DNA of 64,000 nucleotides from Defluviitaleaceae bacterium (GTDB lineage Bacteria; Bacillota; Clostridia; Lachnospirales; WQUN01): contig WQVD01000001.1 of the NCBI GenBank assembly GCA_009781755.1, positions 186,001 to 250,000 of the forward strand. Reading direction: 5' to 3'. The position numbers were made by a program, and so were the translations under genes. Each line of letters starts with the position of its first letter. The first letter of the stretch is position 1. Positions 39,014 to 47,896 of the stretch are shown here, in pieces. Under the pieces are notes generated by a model that did not search any database, was not told where the DNA came from, and worked only from the letters and a program-made list of their open reading frames with translations.

Positions 39014-42000
39014 TTATGCTTCCAAGTGGAAACTCGCAAGATCAATTTCCGTACCCGGCAAGAAGATGAAGATGAGCGTGCCGCGCCCGCGCAGGGGCGT
39101 TTCCAGCGACAATGTGGCAGGCGCATAATCGGCTTGCGCGGGTACGGTTAGGAGGTTAACCACATCGGTGCCGTCGTCCGGCGAAAATACCATACGGATG
39201 TCGTTACCGCGGTTGGAGCGCCACGCCAACGTTATGCGCCGCGCTTCATCTGCGCCGAAGTCCAACCCGGTGAAGGTTATGGTCACGTTGTTGCCGATTT
39301 TTTCTACAGAATCGGTCTTCACTTCAAAAGAATCGCCGTAAATGCCGTCATTTTGGGCGAAGCAAATCTGCGCAAACGCACGTTGCGGCGCGGCGAACAG
39401 GAAACCCTTGATATGCACCTTTCGGCGGAAAATCAAGCACAATGTGCGCACGCCCGTGAGTTTTTGCGGTAGGGTATAGGTGACTTCCTTGTACGTATTC
39501 CACTGCGAGCCTTTGTCGTAATGGGCGGTATATAGATGTGTGCCGCCGTCTTTGGGCATTCCGTCAAAGATTTCAAAATCAAACGGACTGCCATCGAGCG
39601 GGAACAGCCAAAACGTGACCGTGTCCGACCCATACGCGCCAAAGTCCACATCGGCGAAACCCACATGGCTGTCGCCGTCGCGCAGGGTGGCCACGCCGCG
39701 GTCGTTGCCGTTGCCCATCAAGGCATTACTGCGGTTGTGCAGCCCGCCGGAGAGGAATTCATACGGGTTTAAAAACGGCTTGCCGTACCCTGCCAGCGTA
39801 ATGGGTAGCAAGGAAATTAAATCCGCGTGAGGTTTGCCGTTGGTCACGCTGCACCGCACGAACAATTCGCCGTCGCCTTTGGGAGCGAATTGCACGGACA
39901 CGCCGGTGTTGTCGCCGATCCATGCCGCCAACGGGGAATCGATGCCGCCCGCGTCGGTGATGCGCCAGGATAACGCATCGGTACAAGTGGCATCGGCGGG
40001 GTGGATTTTCGCCGTGATGACAAAATCCTCGCTCTGCATTAATTCAATCTTGCGCACGGGAATATCGGTGGAGTCGATTTCAAAATGGATGACAGGTTCT
40101 GCGTCGCTGTGGCGTTTAATAATCGCCAGCAACTTGCCGCTGAACATACGGCGGCTGTGCATGTTCACGCCCTGCGCGGGTTGGTATAGGTCGTAGTCGG
40201 AGCTGTCGCCGTTGTCCAATGCCAGCAGCGTACCGCCTTCCACGCGCACGATTACACGATTATTGGCGTTTTCTACGGGGTGGTCGTCGGCATCCACGGC
40301 ATAAATTTCTACGAAGGTTAATTCGCCGTAGTGTGTGCGTTTTCCGTACACTTCCACTGCATCGCCGAAGCTGCGCCGCGTAGTTTCCATTACGATATTG
40401 CCGTCATGGTCGTATGCCACGGCCTTAATTTCGCCCGGTACATAGGGCACGTGGTAGTCAGTGGTCAAGTCGGGGGTGCGCTTGCCTTGCGACACGCCGT
40501 TGACAAACAGCTCCACGCTCGGTGCATTGGACGCGATACGCACATCAATCGGCTGGCCGGGGTTCCAATCCCAATGGGGAAAGAGGTGCAGCGTGGGGCG
40601 GTCCTCGAACTTCACCCACCCCGCTTGGTAGATATAAAACGAATCTTTTGGGAAACCCGCCGTGTCAATTTGACCGAAATAAGAATTTTTCGTGTGGTAG
40701 GGCGTAGGCTCGCCGATGTAATCAAAGCCCGTCCAAATAAATTGCCCCAGCGCGAACGGTGCATTGCGGTGGTCGATGATGCAGGCCTCTGGGCGCTTTG
40801 CTCCCCAACTGGTGGTGGAGTTACCCAACGATGAGCATTGTAAGTCGTCATCACTCAAAATCGACTTCGCTAGCGGGAAGTGGTAGATGCCACGGCTTTG
40901 CACGGTGCTGGCCGTTTCGCCGCCGTAGATAATCCAGTCGGGATGCTTGGCGTGGTGGTCGTGGTACAAGTATTCCGCATAGTTGTAACCAATCAACTTG
41001 ATGATGTCGGCGCATTTTTGCGTATTTTCCCACGGCATGTAGTTGGAGCAAAGCGTGGGCAAGGCGTTACGGCGCGGGTCATGCTTGGCCACTTCGTTCA
41101 TGAGGAATTGCATCGTGGCGGAGCCGTCCTCGAAGCTGGCGTGCGTATCGTAAATTTCGTTGCCTACGCTCCACATGACCAGCGACGGGCAGTTGCGGTC
41201 GCGCCGCACCCACGCAGCCACATCACGCACCGCCCAATCGTCGAAGAACCGCGCGTAGTCGTAAGTTGTTTTGCTGCGCCGCCACATGTCAGTGATTTCC
41301 GATTGCACTAAGAAACCCATTTCGTCCGCCAGTTCCATGAAAACGGCGGCAGGCGGGTTGTGCGCGGTGCGAATGGCGTTGACACCCATGTCGCGTAAAA
41401 TATCGAGTTGACGTCGCAAGGCATCTTTGCTCACCGCCGCGCCCAGCCCCCCCAAGTCGTGGTGCTGGCACACGCCGAATAATTCCACACGACGGCCATT
41501 CAAAACAAAGCCGTCATCCGGCGACACAGAAAACGCGCGGAAGCCAATACGGGTGCGCGCGGTGTCCACAATGACACCATCCACGCACAACTCCGACACC
41601 AACGTATAACAACGCGGATGATTGATATCCCACAAATTGGGCGCATCGGCGCATTTTAATAATGATGAAACCACAAAACATTCCGGTGCCACCTCAACAT
41701 GCGCTTCGGAATCATCTTCCAAAAGCGACATTCCTTCTATTTGATGACGCACCTCTACACTCAATTCATCATCCACTTCTGCAGAAGCAAGCAAGCACAC
41801 TTCTGCATCTACGTTCACTTGCCACACGCCATTGACTTTCGCCGCCGCTGCATATACGCCATCCTGCATAAAGTACGCCGCGCCCTTCGTCACCAGCCAA
41901 CAATCGCGATAAACCCCCGCGCCGCTGTACCACCGCGAGTTGGGCGATTGGTAATTAACCGTTAGCAAAATTTCATTTGCGCCATCATGTAAAAACGGCG

Positions 42001-42280
42001 TTATTTCATGCGAAAACACCGTATATCCATGCTTCCATTCGCCCACCAAAGCGCCGTTTACATACAACGCTGAGTCCTGATACACGCCGTCAAAGCGCAG
42101 CCAAACATGCGCGTCGGGCAAGCCACCCGTGCAGTCTAATGTCTTACGATATTTGCCCACGCTTGTTTTGTATAAATTTTTCGTGTCGGAAATGAGCCAG
42201 TCGTGGGGCAATTCCACGCTGCGCCAAACCGCATCCCCTTCTAATTGAAACTCCCAGCCGTCGTTGAACAATTTTTCCAT
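39014..42280 (-). CDS. Glycoside hydrolase family 2 (beta-galactosidase type)
   Basis: A 1088-residue cytosolic enzyme. The jelly-roll sugar-binding domain (about 1-155, DGVYQDSALYVNGALVGEWKHGYTVF in part), an Ig-like domain (about 160-255) and a TIM barrel (about 260-560) are in GH2 order. The acid-base glutamate is in MWSVGNEIYDTH (about 378) and the nucleophile in IIYGGETAS (about 458). DUF4982-like and further beta domains (about 600-1088) extend the C-terminus. GH2 covers beta-galactosidase, beta-glucuronidase and others; the GGETAS nucleophile motif is that of the compact Bacteroides-like galactosidases. SD GAGGG precedes ATG 42280. The promoter is probably in the 15-nt gap or upstream with the patatin gene. 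Confidence 0.92.
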   Translation of the reverse strand: MEKLFNDGWEFQLEGDAVWRSVELPHDWLISDTKNLYKTSVGKYRKTLDCTGGLPDAHVWLRFDGVYQDSALYVNGALVGEWKHGYTVFSHEITPFLHDGANEILLTVNYQSPNSRWYSGAGVYRDCWLVTKGAAYFMQDGVYAAAAKVNGVWQVNVDAEVCLLASAEVDDELSVEVRHQIEGMSLLEDDSEAHVEVAPECFVVSSLLKCADAPNLWDINHPRCYTLVSELCVDGVIVDTARTRIGFRAFSVSPDDGFVLNGRRVELFGVCQHHDLGGLGAAVSKDALRRQLDILRDMGVNAIRTAHNPPAAVFMELADEMGFLVQSEITDMWRRSKTTYDYARFFDDWAVRDVAAWVRRDRNCPSLVMWSVGNEIYDTHASFEDGSATMQFLMNEVAKHDPRRNALPTLCSNYMPWENTQKCADIIKLIGYNYAEYLYHDHHAKHPDWIIYGGETASTVQSRGIYHFPLAKSILSDDDLQCSSLGNSTTSWGAKRPEACIIDHRNAPFALGQFIWTGFDYIGEPTPYHTKNSYFGQIDTAGFPKDSFYIYQAGWVKFEDRPTLHLFPHWDWNPGQPIDVRIASNAPSVELFVNGVSQGKRTPDLTTDYHVPYVPGEIKAVAYDHDGNIVMETTRRSFGDAVEVYGKRTHYGELTFVEIYAVDADDHPVENANNRVIVRVEGGTLLALDNGDSSDYDLYQPAQGVNMHSRRMFSGKLLAIIKRHSDAEPVIHFEIDSTDIPVRKIELMQSEDFVITAKIHPADATCTDALSWRITDAGGIDSPLAAWIGDNTGVSVQFAPKGDGELFVRCSVTNGKPHADLISLLPITLAGYGKPFLNPYEFLSGGLHNRSNALMGNGNDRGVATLRDGDSHVGFADVDFGAYGSDTVTFWLFPLDGSPFDFEIFDGMPKDGGTHLYTAHYDKGSQWNTYKEVTYTLPQKLTGVRTLCLIFRRKVHIKGFLFAAPQRAFAQICFAQNDGIYGDSFEVKTDSVEKIGNNVTITFTGLDFGADEARRITLAWRSNRGNDIRMVFSPDDGTDVVNLLTVPAQADYAPATLSLETPLRGRGTLIFIFLPGTEIDLASFHLEA

Positions 42281-42295
42281 AACCAGCCCTCCAAA

Positions 42296-43165
42296 TCAAT
42301 TTTTATTCATATCAGGGTCGTTACACGATATTAATTTTTTCATCAATTTATTAATGTTGCCCACCACAACATCGCCCGTGAAGCGACTTTTCCGTGTGCC
42401 TTGGCGAGCGTTCAACTGTTCCGCCTTTTTGTATATATAGGGCAAGTCATCGGTACCGTGCGCAAACACCTTGTCCAATAACCGCTTGCCCCGGTCATAT
42501 CCCGATTGCAACATATAAGCAATCGACTGCTTGTCAAACGAAAATGAATTCTTGATAAAACGATCATCAATAAAATTAATTTTTATCAGCTTCTTGTCAA
42601 ATTCTTCGTTGTCAAACATTACGTTGCCGTTATCAAAATGCACCACGATGGCGTAATCGATCGGATGCTTGACCATCGGCTTGACGGGAATGTTGTCAAT
42701 CAATCCGCCATCGGCATACCGCTGTCCGTTCACCTTGACCGCCCGCACAAACATAGGCATCGCCACGCCCGCACGCAAAAAATCGCGTACCTGCGCTGGT
42801 TCCGCGTTCTTCAAATCAATATAGTCCAGCACCAGCTTGGAATAATTAAAGCATGTTATGTAAAAGCTATGATTTGGATGCACCGCATCCTTCACCAAAT
42901 CATCAATCACACCGGTGATAAACCGCCCCGACAAATATTGCGTCGTAAACGCTTTAAACCCCTTAAAATCTGACGCGCCCCACATACGCGTTGCCACGTC
43001 CAGCTTGTCCTGTATAAATCCATACGCATTCAACGCTCCAATCGACGACGCACTCATACAGACAACATCATCCGGGGAAAAATATTCGCGCATCGCCTTC
43101 AACACGCCCACTTGGTAAGCGCCCTTGGCGAAACCACCCGCCAGCACAATGCCTATCTTAGCCAT
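42296..43165 (-). CDS. Patatin-like phospholipase
   Basis: A 289-residue serine lipase-like protein. GIVLAGGFAKGAYQVGVL forms the oxyanion loop (residues 6-23), SASSIGALN (about 38-46) has the nucleophile serine of the G-x-S-x-G motif with its first glycine replaced, and YADGGLIDNIP (about 170) has the catalytic aspartate. Patatins cleave fatty acids from membrane lipids. Start ATG 43165 has GAGGGGG upstream. It is upstream of the GH2 gene with a 15-nt gap, so it probably heads that transcript. The altered glycine is seen in other active patatins, so activity cannot be excluded. Confidence 0.88.
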   Translation of the reverse strand: MAKIGIVLAGGFAKGAYQVGVLKAMREYFSPDDVVCMSASSIGALNAYGFIQDKLDVATRMWGASDFKGFKAFTTQYLSGRFITGVIDDLVKDAVHPNHSFYITCFNYSKLVLDYIDLKNAEPAQVRDFLRAGVAMPMFVRAVKVNGQRYADGGLIDNIPVKPMVKHPIDYAIVVHFDNGNVMFDNEEFDKKLIKINFIDDRFIKNSFSFDKQSIAYMLQSGYDRGKRLLDKVFAHGTDDLPYIYKKAEQLNARQGTRKSRFTGDVVVGNINKLMKKLISCNDPDMNKN

Positions 43166-43265
43166 TTAATCCCCCTCGAAAATTCGACAATTACATATAT
43201 CATAGGACATAGTCAAATGCAACCAAGCCCATGATATATACGGCCTTTTCCGCACAACCGCACTT

Positions 43266-43292
43266 CAGTCGATGAGTGCCACTCATCGATTG
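43266..43292. repeat. 27-nt palindrome family, copy P3
   Basis: Left arm CAGTCGATGAG, centre TGCCA, right arm CTCATCGATTG. Same as P2 apart from the G-C pair in place of T-A at positions 9 and 19 and one centre base. It lies 24 nt from P4, in front of rpsO. Confidence 0.82.
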
Positions 43293-43316
43293 AATCACAC
43301 ATGCAAGCATAATTTT

Positions 43317-43343
43317 CAGTTGGTTACTGTGCGTAACCAACTG
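43317..43343. repeat. 27-nt palindrome family, copy P4
   Basis: Left arm CAGTTGGTTAC, centre TGTGC, right arm the exact reverse complement. The stem extends by TTT/AAA to 14 bp (43314-43346). It lies just upstream of the rpsO promoter. Confidence 0.82.
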
Positions 43344-43355
43344 AAACCCGCGCTA

Positions 43356-43385
43356 TTGTTAATTTCAGTCAAAGTATGCTATACT
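43356..43385 (+). promoter_or_regulatory. Promoter of rpsO-pnp
   Basis: TTGTTA (43356-43361), 18 nt, TATACT (43380-43385). The leader then runs about 80 nt to rpsO. Confidence 0.65.
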
Positions 43386-43388
43386 CCG

Positions 43389-43471
43389 CGCCGAATATCC
43401 CACGCGATGACGATGGAATCTCCGTCCCCGTCATCAGCGTGCGGGGATTACATTTAAAGGAGGCTAGTCAA
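43389..43471 (+). promoter_or_regulatory. S15 leader and rpsO ribosome site
   Basis: CACGC (43401-43405) pairs with GCGTG (43437-43441), and TGACG with CGTCA inside, forming a long hairpin 30 nt before AAAGGAGG. This matches the place and shape of leaders by which S15 represses its own translation. Confidence 0.6.
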
Positions 43472-43729
43472 ATGATTAGCAAACAAGAAATTATCGCAAA
43501 ACACGGCCGTGCAGAAAACGACACCGGCTCCCCCGAGGTACAAGTGGCACTTCTTACCGCCCGCATCAATCACCTCACCGACCATCTGCGTACACACAAG
43601 AAGGATTTCCACTCTCGCCGCGGGCTGCTTAAATTAGTAGGTCAACGCCGCGGGCTGTTGGATTATATCCGCAAGCAAGACGTAGTAAAATATCGCGCCC
43701 TGATTGGCGAACTCGGACTAAGAAAGTAG
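43472..43729 (+). CDS. rpsO: 30S ribosomal protein S15
   Basis: An 85-residue protein. ATG 43472 with AAAGGAGG 9 nt upstream. [24 protein letters not shown] (start quoted) and [20 protein letters not shown] are the S15 signature that binds the 16S rRNA three-way junction. The family is 88-89 residues. pnp follows after 7 nt, the typical pair. Confidence 0.97.
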   Translation: MISKQEIIAKHGRAENDTGSPEVQVALLTARINHLTDHLRTHKKDFHSRRGLLKLVGQRRGLLDYIRKQDVVKYRALIGELGLRK

Positions 43730-43736
43730 GACACAA

Positions 43737-45989
43737 ATGATAAAATCGTATGAAATGCAACTGGGCGGACGCACGCTCAAATGCGAAATCGGCAAGGTAG
43801 CCGAGCTCGCAGGCGGCGCGGCCATGATGACCTACGGCGAAACTGTCGTACTCGTCACCGCCACCACGTCCGACAAACCACGTGCGGGTATCGATTGGTT
43901 CCCCTTGTCTTGCGACTTTGAAGAACGGTTGTATGCCGTGGGCAAAATCCCCGGCAGCTTCTTCCGCCGCGAGGGCAGACCTACAGAGAAGGCCATCTTG
44001 GCCAGCCGCTTGATTGACCGCCCTATTCGCCCGTTATTCCCGGACGATTACCGCAACGATGTGGGCGTTGTGGCCACCGTAATGAGCGTTGACCAAGATG
44101 CATCGGCAGAAGTCGCCGCCATGATTGGCTCCAGCATTGCACTGTGCATCAGCGACATCCCCTTCGACGGCCCCACCGCAGCAGTCAACGTCGGCTTGTG
44201 CGATGGTCAACTCGTGGTTAACCCCGATGCTGCCCAACGCGAAACCAGCAAGCTGGCACTCACCGTTTCCTCCACCCGCGACAAGGTTATGATGATCGAA
44301 GCCGGTGCCGACGAAGTGGACGAGCAAACCATGTACGACGCCATCATGCTGGCACACGAAGAAAATAAAAAAATCATCGCCTTCATCGATACCATCGTAG
44401 CTGCGCACGGAAAACCCAAGCGCGAATACGAACGCCACGTCATCCCCGAAGGCTTGTACGAAGCTGTGCGCAACTTCATCAGCGATGCGCGCATGGAAGA
44501 AGCCGTTTTCCAAGACCAAAAGCAAGTCCGCGACGAAAAAGTACGTGCGCTAACTGATGAATGTATCGCCGCACTCGTGCCCACTTTCGCCGAAGACGTA
44601 GCCGAAGAATACACCGCCAAATTAAGCGGTGCGATTTACAAATTCGAAAAAGACACCGTTCGTCGCATGATTTATGTCAACCACAAACGCCCCGACGGAC
44701 GCGGCCTAGGCGACATCCGCAAGCTGGAAGCGCACGTTGATATCCTGCCGCGCACACACGGCTCTGCAATTTTTAGCCGCGGCCAAACGCAAGTGCTTAC
44801 CGTTACAACCCTAGGCTCCAGCGGCGACACACAACGCTTGGACGGCCTAGATGAGGACGAAGTAGACAAGCGTTACATGCACCATTACAACTTCCCCAGT
44901 TATAGCGTGGGCGAAACGCGCCCCAGCCGAGGCCCCGGTCGCCGCGAAATCGGCCACGGTGCATTGGCAGAACGCGCACTCGTGCCCGTACTTCCCACCG
45001 AAGATGACTTCCCCTATGTCATCCGCTTGGTATCCGAAGTGGTGTCGTCCAACGGCTCCACATCGCAAGCAGCAGTATGTGGCTCGACCTTGTCGCTCAT
45101 GGCAGCCGGCGTACCCATCAAACGCCCCGTTGCGGGTATTTCCGTGGGTATGGTCACGGGTGAAAGCATCGACGACTTCGTCCTGCTCACCGATATTCAA
45201 GGCTTGGAAGATTTCTTCGGCGACATGGACTTCAAAGTTGCCGGTACCACCGAGGGCATCACCGCTATCCAAATGGATATCAAGGTAGACGGCCTTACCC
45301 CCGAAATCATCAAAGCATCCTTGGAACGCACAAAAATCGATAGACTGACCATCCTCAATGATTCCATGTTGCCCGCCATCAGCGAGCCACGCCCAGAAAT
45401 CAGCCCCCACGCACCCAAAATCGCCATCATCCGCATCAACGTGGAGCAAATTGGCGAGGTTATTGGGCCCCGTGGCAAGGTCATTCATGCAATCATTGAC
45501 GAAACCGGCGTAGACAAAATCGACACCGAGGACGACGGCCGCATCTTCATCGTCAGCAAAGATCAAGACAAAATCGATAAAGCCGTGGATATGATTAAAG
45601 CCATCGTCAACCCGCCCGAAGTGGGCAAGCATTACACCGGCAAAGTTACCCGCCTGATGACTTTCGGCGCATTTATTGAAATTGCACCGGGAAAAGAAGG
45701 CTTGTGCCACATTTCCCAACTCGCCGTCGAACGCGTGGAGAAAGTAGAAGACGTTGTTAAAGTCGGCGACGAATTGACCGTCAAAGTCACCGAAATCGAC
45801 GACCAAGGCCGCGTTAACCTGTCACGCAAGGCCGTACTGGCACCTGAACTGGGCGACGGCATCGTCAAGCGCCCCCCACCCCGCCCGCGTGAAGGCGGAG
45901 GTTTCCGTGGCGGCGACCGCGGTGGAAATCGTAGTGGTGGCGGCGGAGACCGCAACCGCAGCAACGGTGACCGCGGAGGCAACCGATGA
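43737..45989 (+). CDS. pnp: Polynucleotide phosphorylase with arginine-glycine-rich tail
   Basis: A 750-residue phosphorolytic 3'-5' exoribonuclease. The first RNase PH domain (about 10-140, [25 protein letters not shown] in part), the helical domain, the second RNase PH domain (about 320-540, with [16 protein letters not shown] and the catalytic [13 protein letters not shown]), KH (about 555-610, [12 protein letters not shown]) and S1 (about 620-690) are in normal order. The last 38 residues are [14 protein letters not shown] followed by RGG, GNR and GDR repeats, an RGG-like RNA-binding tail uncommon in Firmicutes. PNPase degrades mRNA with RNase Y and J. It ends in ATGA with the next gene. 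Confidence 0.96.
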   Translation: MIKSYEMQLGGRTLKCEIGKVAELAGGAAMMTYGETVVLVTATTSDKPRAGIDWFPLSCDFEERLYAVGKIPGSFFRREGRPTEKAILASRLIDRPIRPLFPDDYRNDVGVVATVMSVDQDASAEVAAMIGSSIALCISDIPFDGPTAAVNVGLCDGQLVVNPDAAQRETSKLALTVSSTRDKVMMIEAGADEVDEQTMYDAIMLAHEENKKIIAFIDTIVAAHGKPKREYERHVIPEGLYEAVRNFISDARMEEAVFQDQKQVRDEKVRALTDECIAALVPTFAEDVAEEYTAKLSGAIYKFEKDTVRRMIYVNHKRPDGRGLGDIRKLEAHVDILPRTHGSAIFSRGQTQVLTVTTLGSSGDTQRLDGLDEDEVDKRYMHHYNFPSYSVGETRPSRGPGRREIGHGALAERALVPVLPTEDDFPYVIRLVSEVVSSNGSTSQAAVCGSTLSLMAAGVPIKRPVAGISVGMVTGESIDDFVLLTDIQGLEDFFGDMDFKVAGTTEGITAIQMDIKVDGLTPEIIKASLERTKIDRLTILNDSMLPAISEPRPEISPHAPKIAIIRINVEQIGEVIGPRGKVIHAIIDETGVDKIDTEDDGRIFIVSKDQDKIDKAVDMIKAIVNPPEVGKHYTGKVTRLMTFGAFIEIAPGKEGLCHISQLAVERVEKVEDVVKVGDELTVKVTEIDDQGRVNLSRKAVLAPELGDGIVKRPPPRPREGGGFRGGDRGGNRSGGGGDRNRSNGDRGGNR

Positions 45990-47278
45990 ACAATCAAATA
46001 AAAGGGGGGGGCGGCAATGCCCCCTCTTCTTTTAATCTTCACCACTTACCCGGCGGGTTGCGCGTGGTGACGGAACCAATTCCGTTCGTGCGCTCGGTCA
46101 GCTTTGGCATATGGGTACGCACAGGCTCGCGCAATGAAAGCCCAACACAACGCGGCATGTCGCACTTCCTCGAACACATGCTTTTTAAAGGAACGGACAA
46201 GCGCTCCGCCGCACAAATCGCCGAGGAAATGGACGCCGTAGGCGGCCAACTCAACGCGTTTACGTCCAAAGAAAGCACCTGCTATTTCGCACGAGTACTG
46301 GACACGCACTTTGATACGGCGTTTGATGTGCTTACCGATATGTTCTTCAATTCAAAATTGGACGCCGACGAAATCGATAAAGAGCGCAATGTCATCATCG
46401 AAGAAATCGCCATGAATGAAGACAGCCCTTCCGATTTGGTCGTGGATTTATTACTCAACCAAATTTACAAAGGCAATCCGTTGGGGCACTCCATTCTGGG
46501 CACAGAAGAAACCGTCGGGCAATTCACGCGCCAAGATTTCGCGCAATTTATGCAAAAAAATTATTGCCCGAGCAATACGGTAATCGCCATCGCAGGCAAC
46601 ATCAACGAAGATGAAGTGCTGGAAAAAATCCGCACCGCCTTCGCACAATATACCGATACAAACGCACCCGAAAAAGCACCTACCGCACTTTATGTGCCCG
46701 CCCTATCCCTGCGTGACAAAGATATCGAGCAAGTGCATTTGGCCATGGGCTTCCCCGGAGTCAAGTGGTCAAAGAGCGAAGAATTCTACGCCATGATGGC
46801 AGCCAATACGATTTTCGGCGGCGGTATGAGTTCGCGGCTTTTCCAAAAAGTGCGCGAGGAACGCGGGTTAGTATATTCCATCTATTCTTACAATATTGGC
46901 TACGACGACACGGGCGTGTTCCTCATCTACGCCGCACTCAACCCGGCGCATTTGGACGACGCGTTAGGGCTCATCACCGAAGAAACGCGCCGCCTCTTCA
47001 CCGACCGCGTGACAGCAGAGCAGTTGGCCAAGACGAAAGAACAAATCAAAAGCAACATTTACTTGAGCTTGGAAAGCTCCGGCAGTCGCATGAATTCCAT
47101 CGGCTCGACTGTCCTCATGGGCGAAATGATTACCCCCGACGAGGCTGTGGCTAAGGTCGATGCGATTACACTGGATAGCCTGTACGCAGTAAGCGAGAAA
47201 ATATTCTTACCGGAGTCGGTGAGTTTGTCGTTGGTGGGCAAGAGTGTGGAAGGCCGCGCGGGGATGTTAAGCAAATAA
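45986..47278 (+). CDS. M16 zinc peptidase (processing-peptidase type)
   Basis: A 430-residue member of the pitrilysin family. The inverted zinc motif HFLEH (about residue 59) with the downstream glutamate in RNVIIEEI (about 136) is complete. GGGMSSRLFQKVREERGLVYSIYSY marks the second half (in part). In Bacillus the relative MlpA follows pnp and influences protease expression. The start overlaps pnp by 4 nt. A run of eight G near 46004-46011 in the first codons (KGGGG) is a likely slippage or sequencing weak spot. Confidence 0.92.
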   Translation: MNNQIKGGGGNAPSSFNLHHLPGGLRVVTEPIPFVRSVSFGIWVRTGSRNESPTQRGMSHFLEHMLFKGTDKRSAAQIAEEMDAVGGQLNAFTSKESTCYFARVLDTHFDTAFDVLTDMFFNSKLDADEIDKERNVIIEEIAMNEDSPSDLVVDLLLNQIYKGNPLGHSILGTEETVGQFTRQDFAQFMQKNYCPSNTVIAIAGNINEDEVLEKIRTAFAQYTDTNAPEKAPTALYVPALSLRDKDIEQVHLAMGFPGVKWSKSEEFYAMMAANTIFGGGMSSRLFQKVREERGLVYSIYSYNIGYDDTGVFLIYAALNPAHLDDALGLITEETRRLFTDRVTAEQLAKTKEQIKSNIYLSLESSGSRMNSIGSTVLMGEMITPDEAVAKVDAITLDSLYAVSEKIFLPESVSLSLVGKSVEGRAGMLSK

Positions 47279-47349
47279 GATATTAAACCCCGGTTGCAGT
47301 TAAGCAAAGTTTTAATCGACTTTAAACCCGCGAAAAATAACAAGCACAT

Positions 47350-47408
47350 TAAGACCTTGAGCGCTGCCCAAACCCGCGAGCTTTAAAAAGCTCGACCAAA
47401 CTTTTCAA
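47350..47408 (+). repeat. Intergenic repeat, copy E (short form)
   Basis: AAGACCTTGAGCGCTGCCCAA, given here as AAGACCTTGAG and CGCTGCCCAA, then CGAGCTTT/AAAAGCTCG. Positions 47372-47408 equal 2009-2045. It lies between the M16 gene and dut. Confidence 0.8.
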
Positions 47409-47410
47409 TA

Positions 47411-47434
47411 AAAACCGCGACTAGCGCGGTTTTT
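47411..47434 (+). terminator. Terminator before dut
   Basis: AAAACCGCG (47411-47419) pairs with CGCGGTTTT over ACTAG, followed by T. Third use of the ACCGCG stem after a repeat copy. Confidence 0.8.
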
Positions 47435-47445
47435 GGATTATTGGG

Positions 47446-47895
47446 ATGTGTATTTTTATGTTTTTGTGTAAACGTACTGATGATGCGTTAGATTTGCCCC
47501 TACCCTCGCGGCAATCGTCGCAAGCTGCCGGGATGGATTTGCATGCCAATGTCCACGAGGAGCTCACCTTGCAACCGGGCGCACGTGAAAAAATCTCTAC
47601 TGGGATTTGTCTAGCGTTGCCCGAGGGGTATGAGGCGCAAGTCAGACCGCGCAGTGGATTGGCCTTTAAATTTGGCGTGACAATGTTGAACGGACCGGGC
47701 ACGATAGATGCGGATTATCGCGGCGAAGTGGGTGTGTTGCTCATTAACTTGGGGCAGGAGCCATTCACAGTGCGCCGCGGCGACCGTATTGCGCAATTGG
47801 TGATTGCTCGCGTTCAAATGGTTGACTTGATCGAAACAAAAGAATTACCTGATAGCAATCGAGCCGCAGGCGGTTACGGCAGCACGGGGATATAA
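47446..47895 (+). CDS. dut: dUTP diphosphatase
   Basis: A trimeric dUTPase of up to 149 residues. All five motifs are seen: [42 protein letters not shown] and [10 protein letters not shown]. It removes dUTP and supplies dUMP for thymidylate. The start is uncertain: ATG 47446 and 47458 are in frame and neither has a good ribosome site; the conserved fold begins at about residue 9. The gene starts only 12 nt behind the preceding terminator, so its promoter must overlap the repeat. Confidence 0.93.
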   Translation: MCIFMFLCKRTDDALDLPLPSRQSSQAAGMDLHANVHEELTLQPGAREKISTGICLALPEGYEAQVRPRSGLAFKFGVTMLNGPGTIDADYRGEVGVLLINLGQEPFTVRRGDRIAQLVIARVQMVDLIETKELPDSNRAAGGYGSTGI

Positions 47896-47896
47896 T

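Noticed and set aside
42296-43165. Patatin gene as an inactive remnant because of the altered GxSxG
   Set aside because: The nucleophile serine, the oxyanion glycine loop and the DG dyad are present, so loss of the first glycine alone does not show inactivity.
44847-45806. Minus-strand frame of 319 codons over pnp
   Set aside because: An antisense shadow caused by codon bias in pnp; low-complexity FDFG-rich translation.
46001-46012. Programmed frameshift at the eight-G run of the M16 gene
   Set aside because: The gene is open through the run and neither alternative frame leads to a useful product; only a possible sequencing weak spot.
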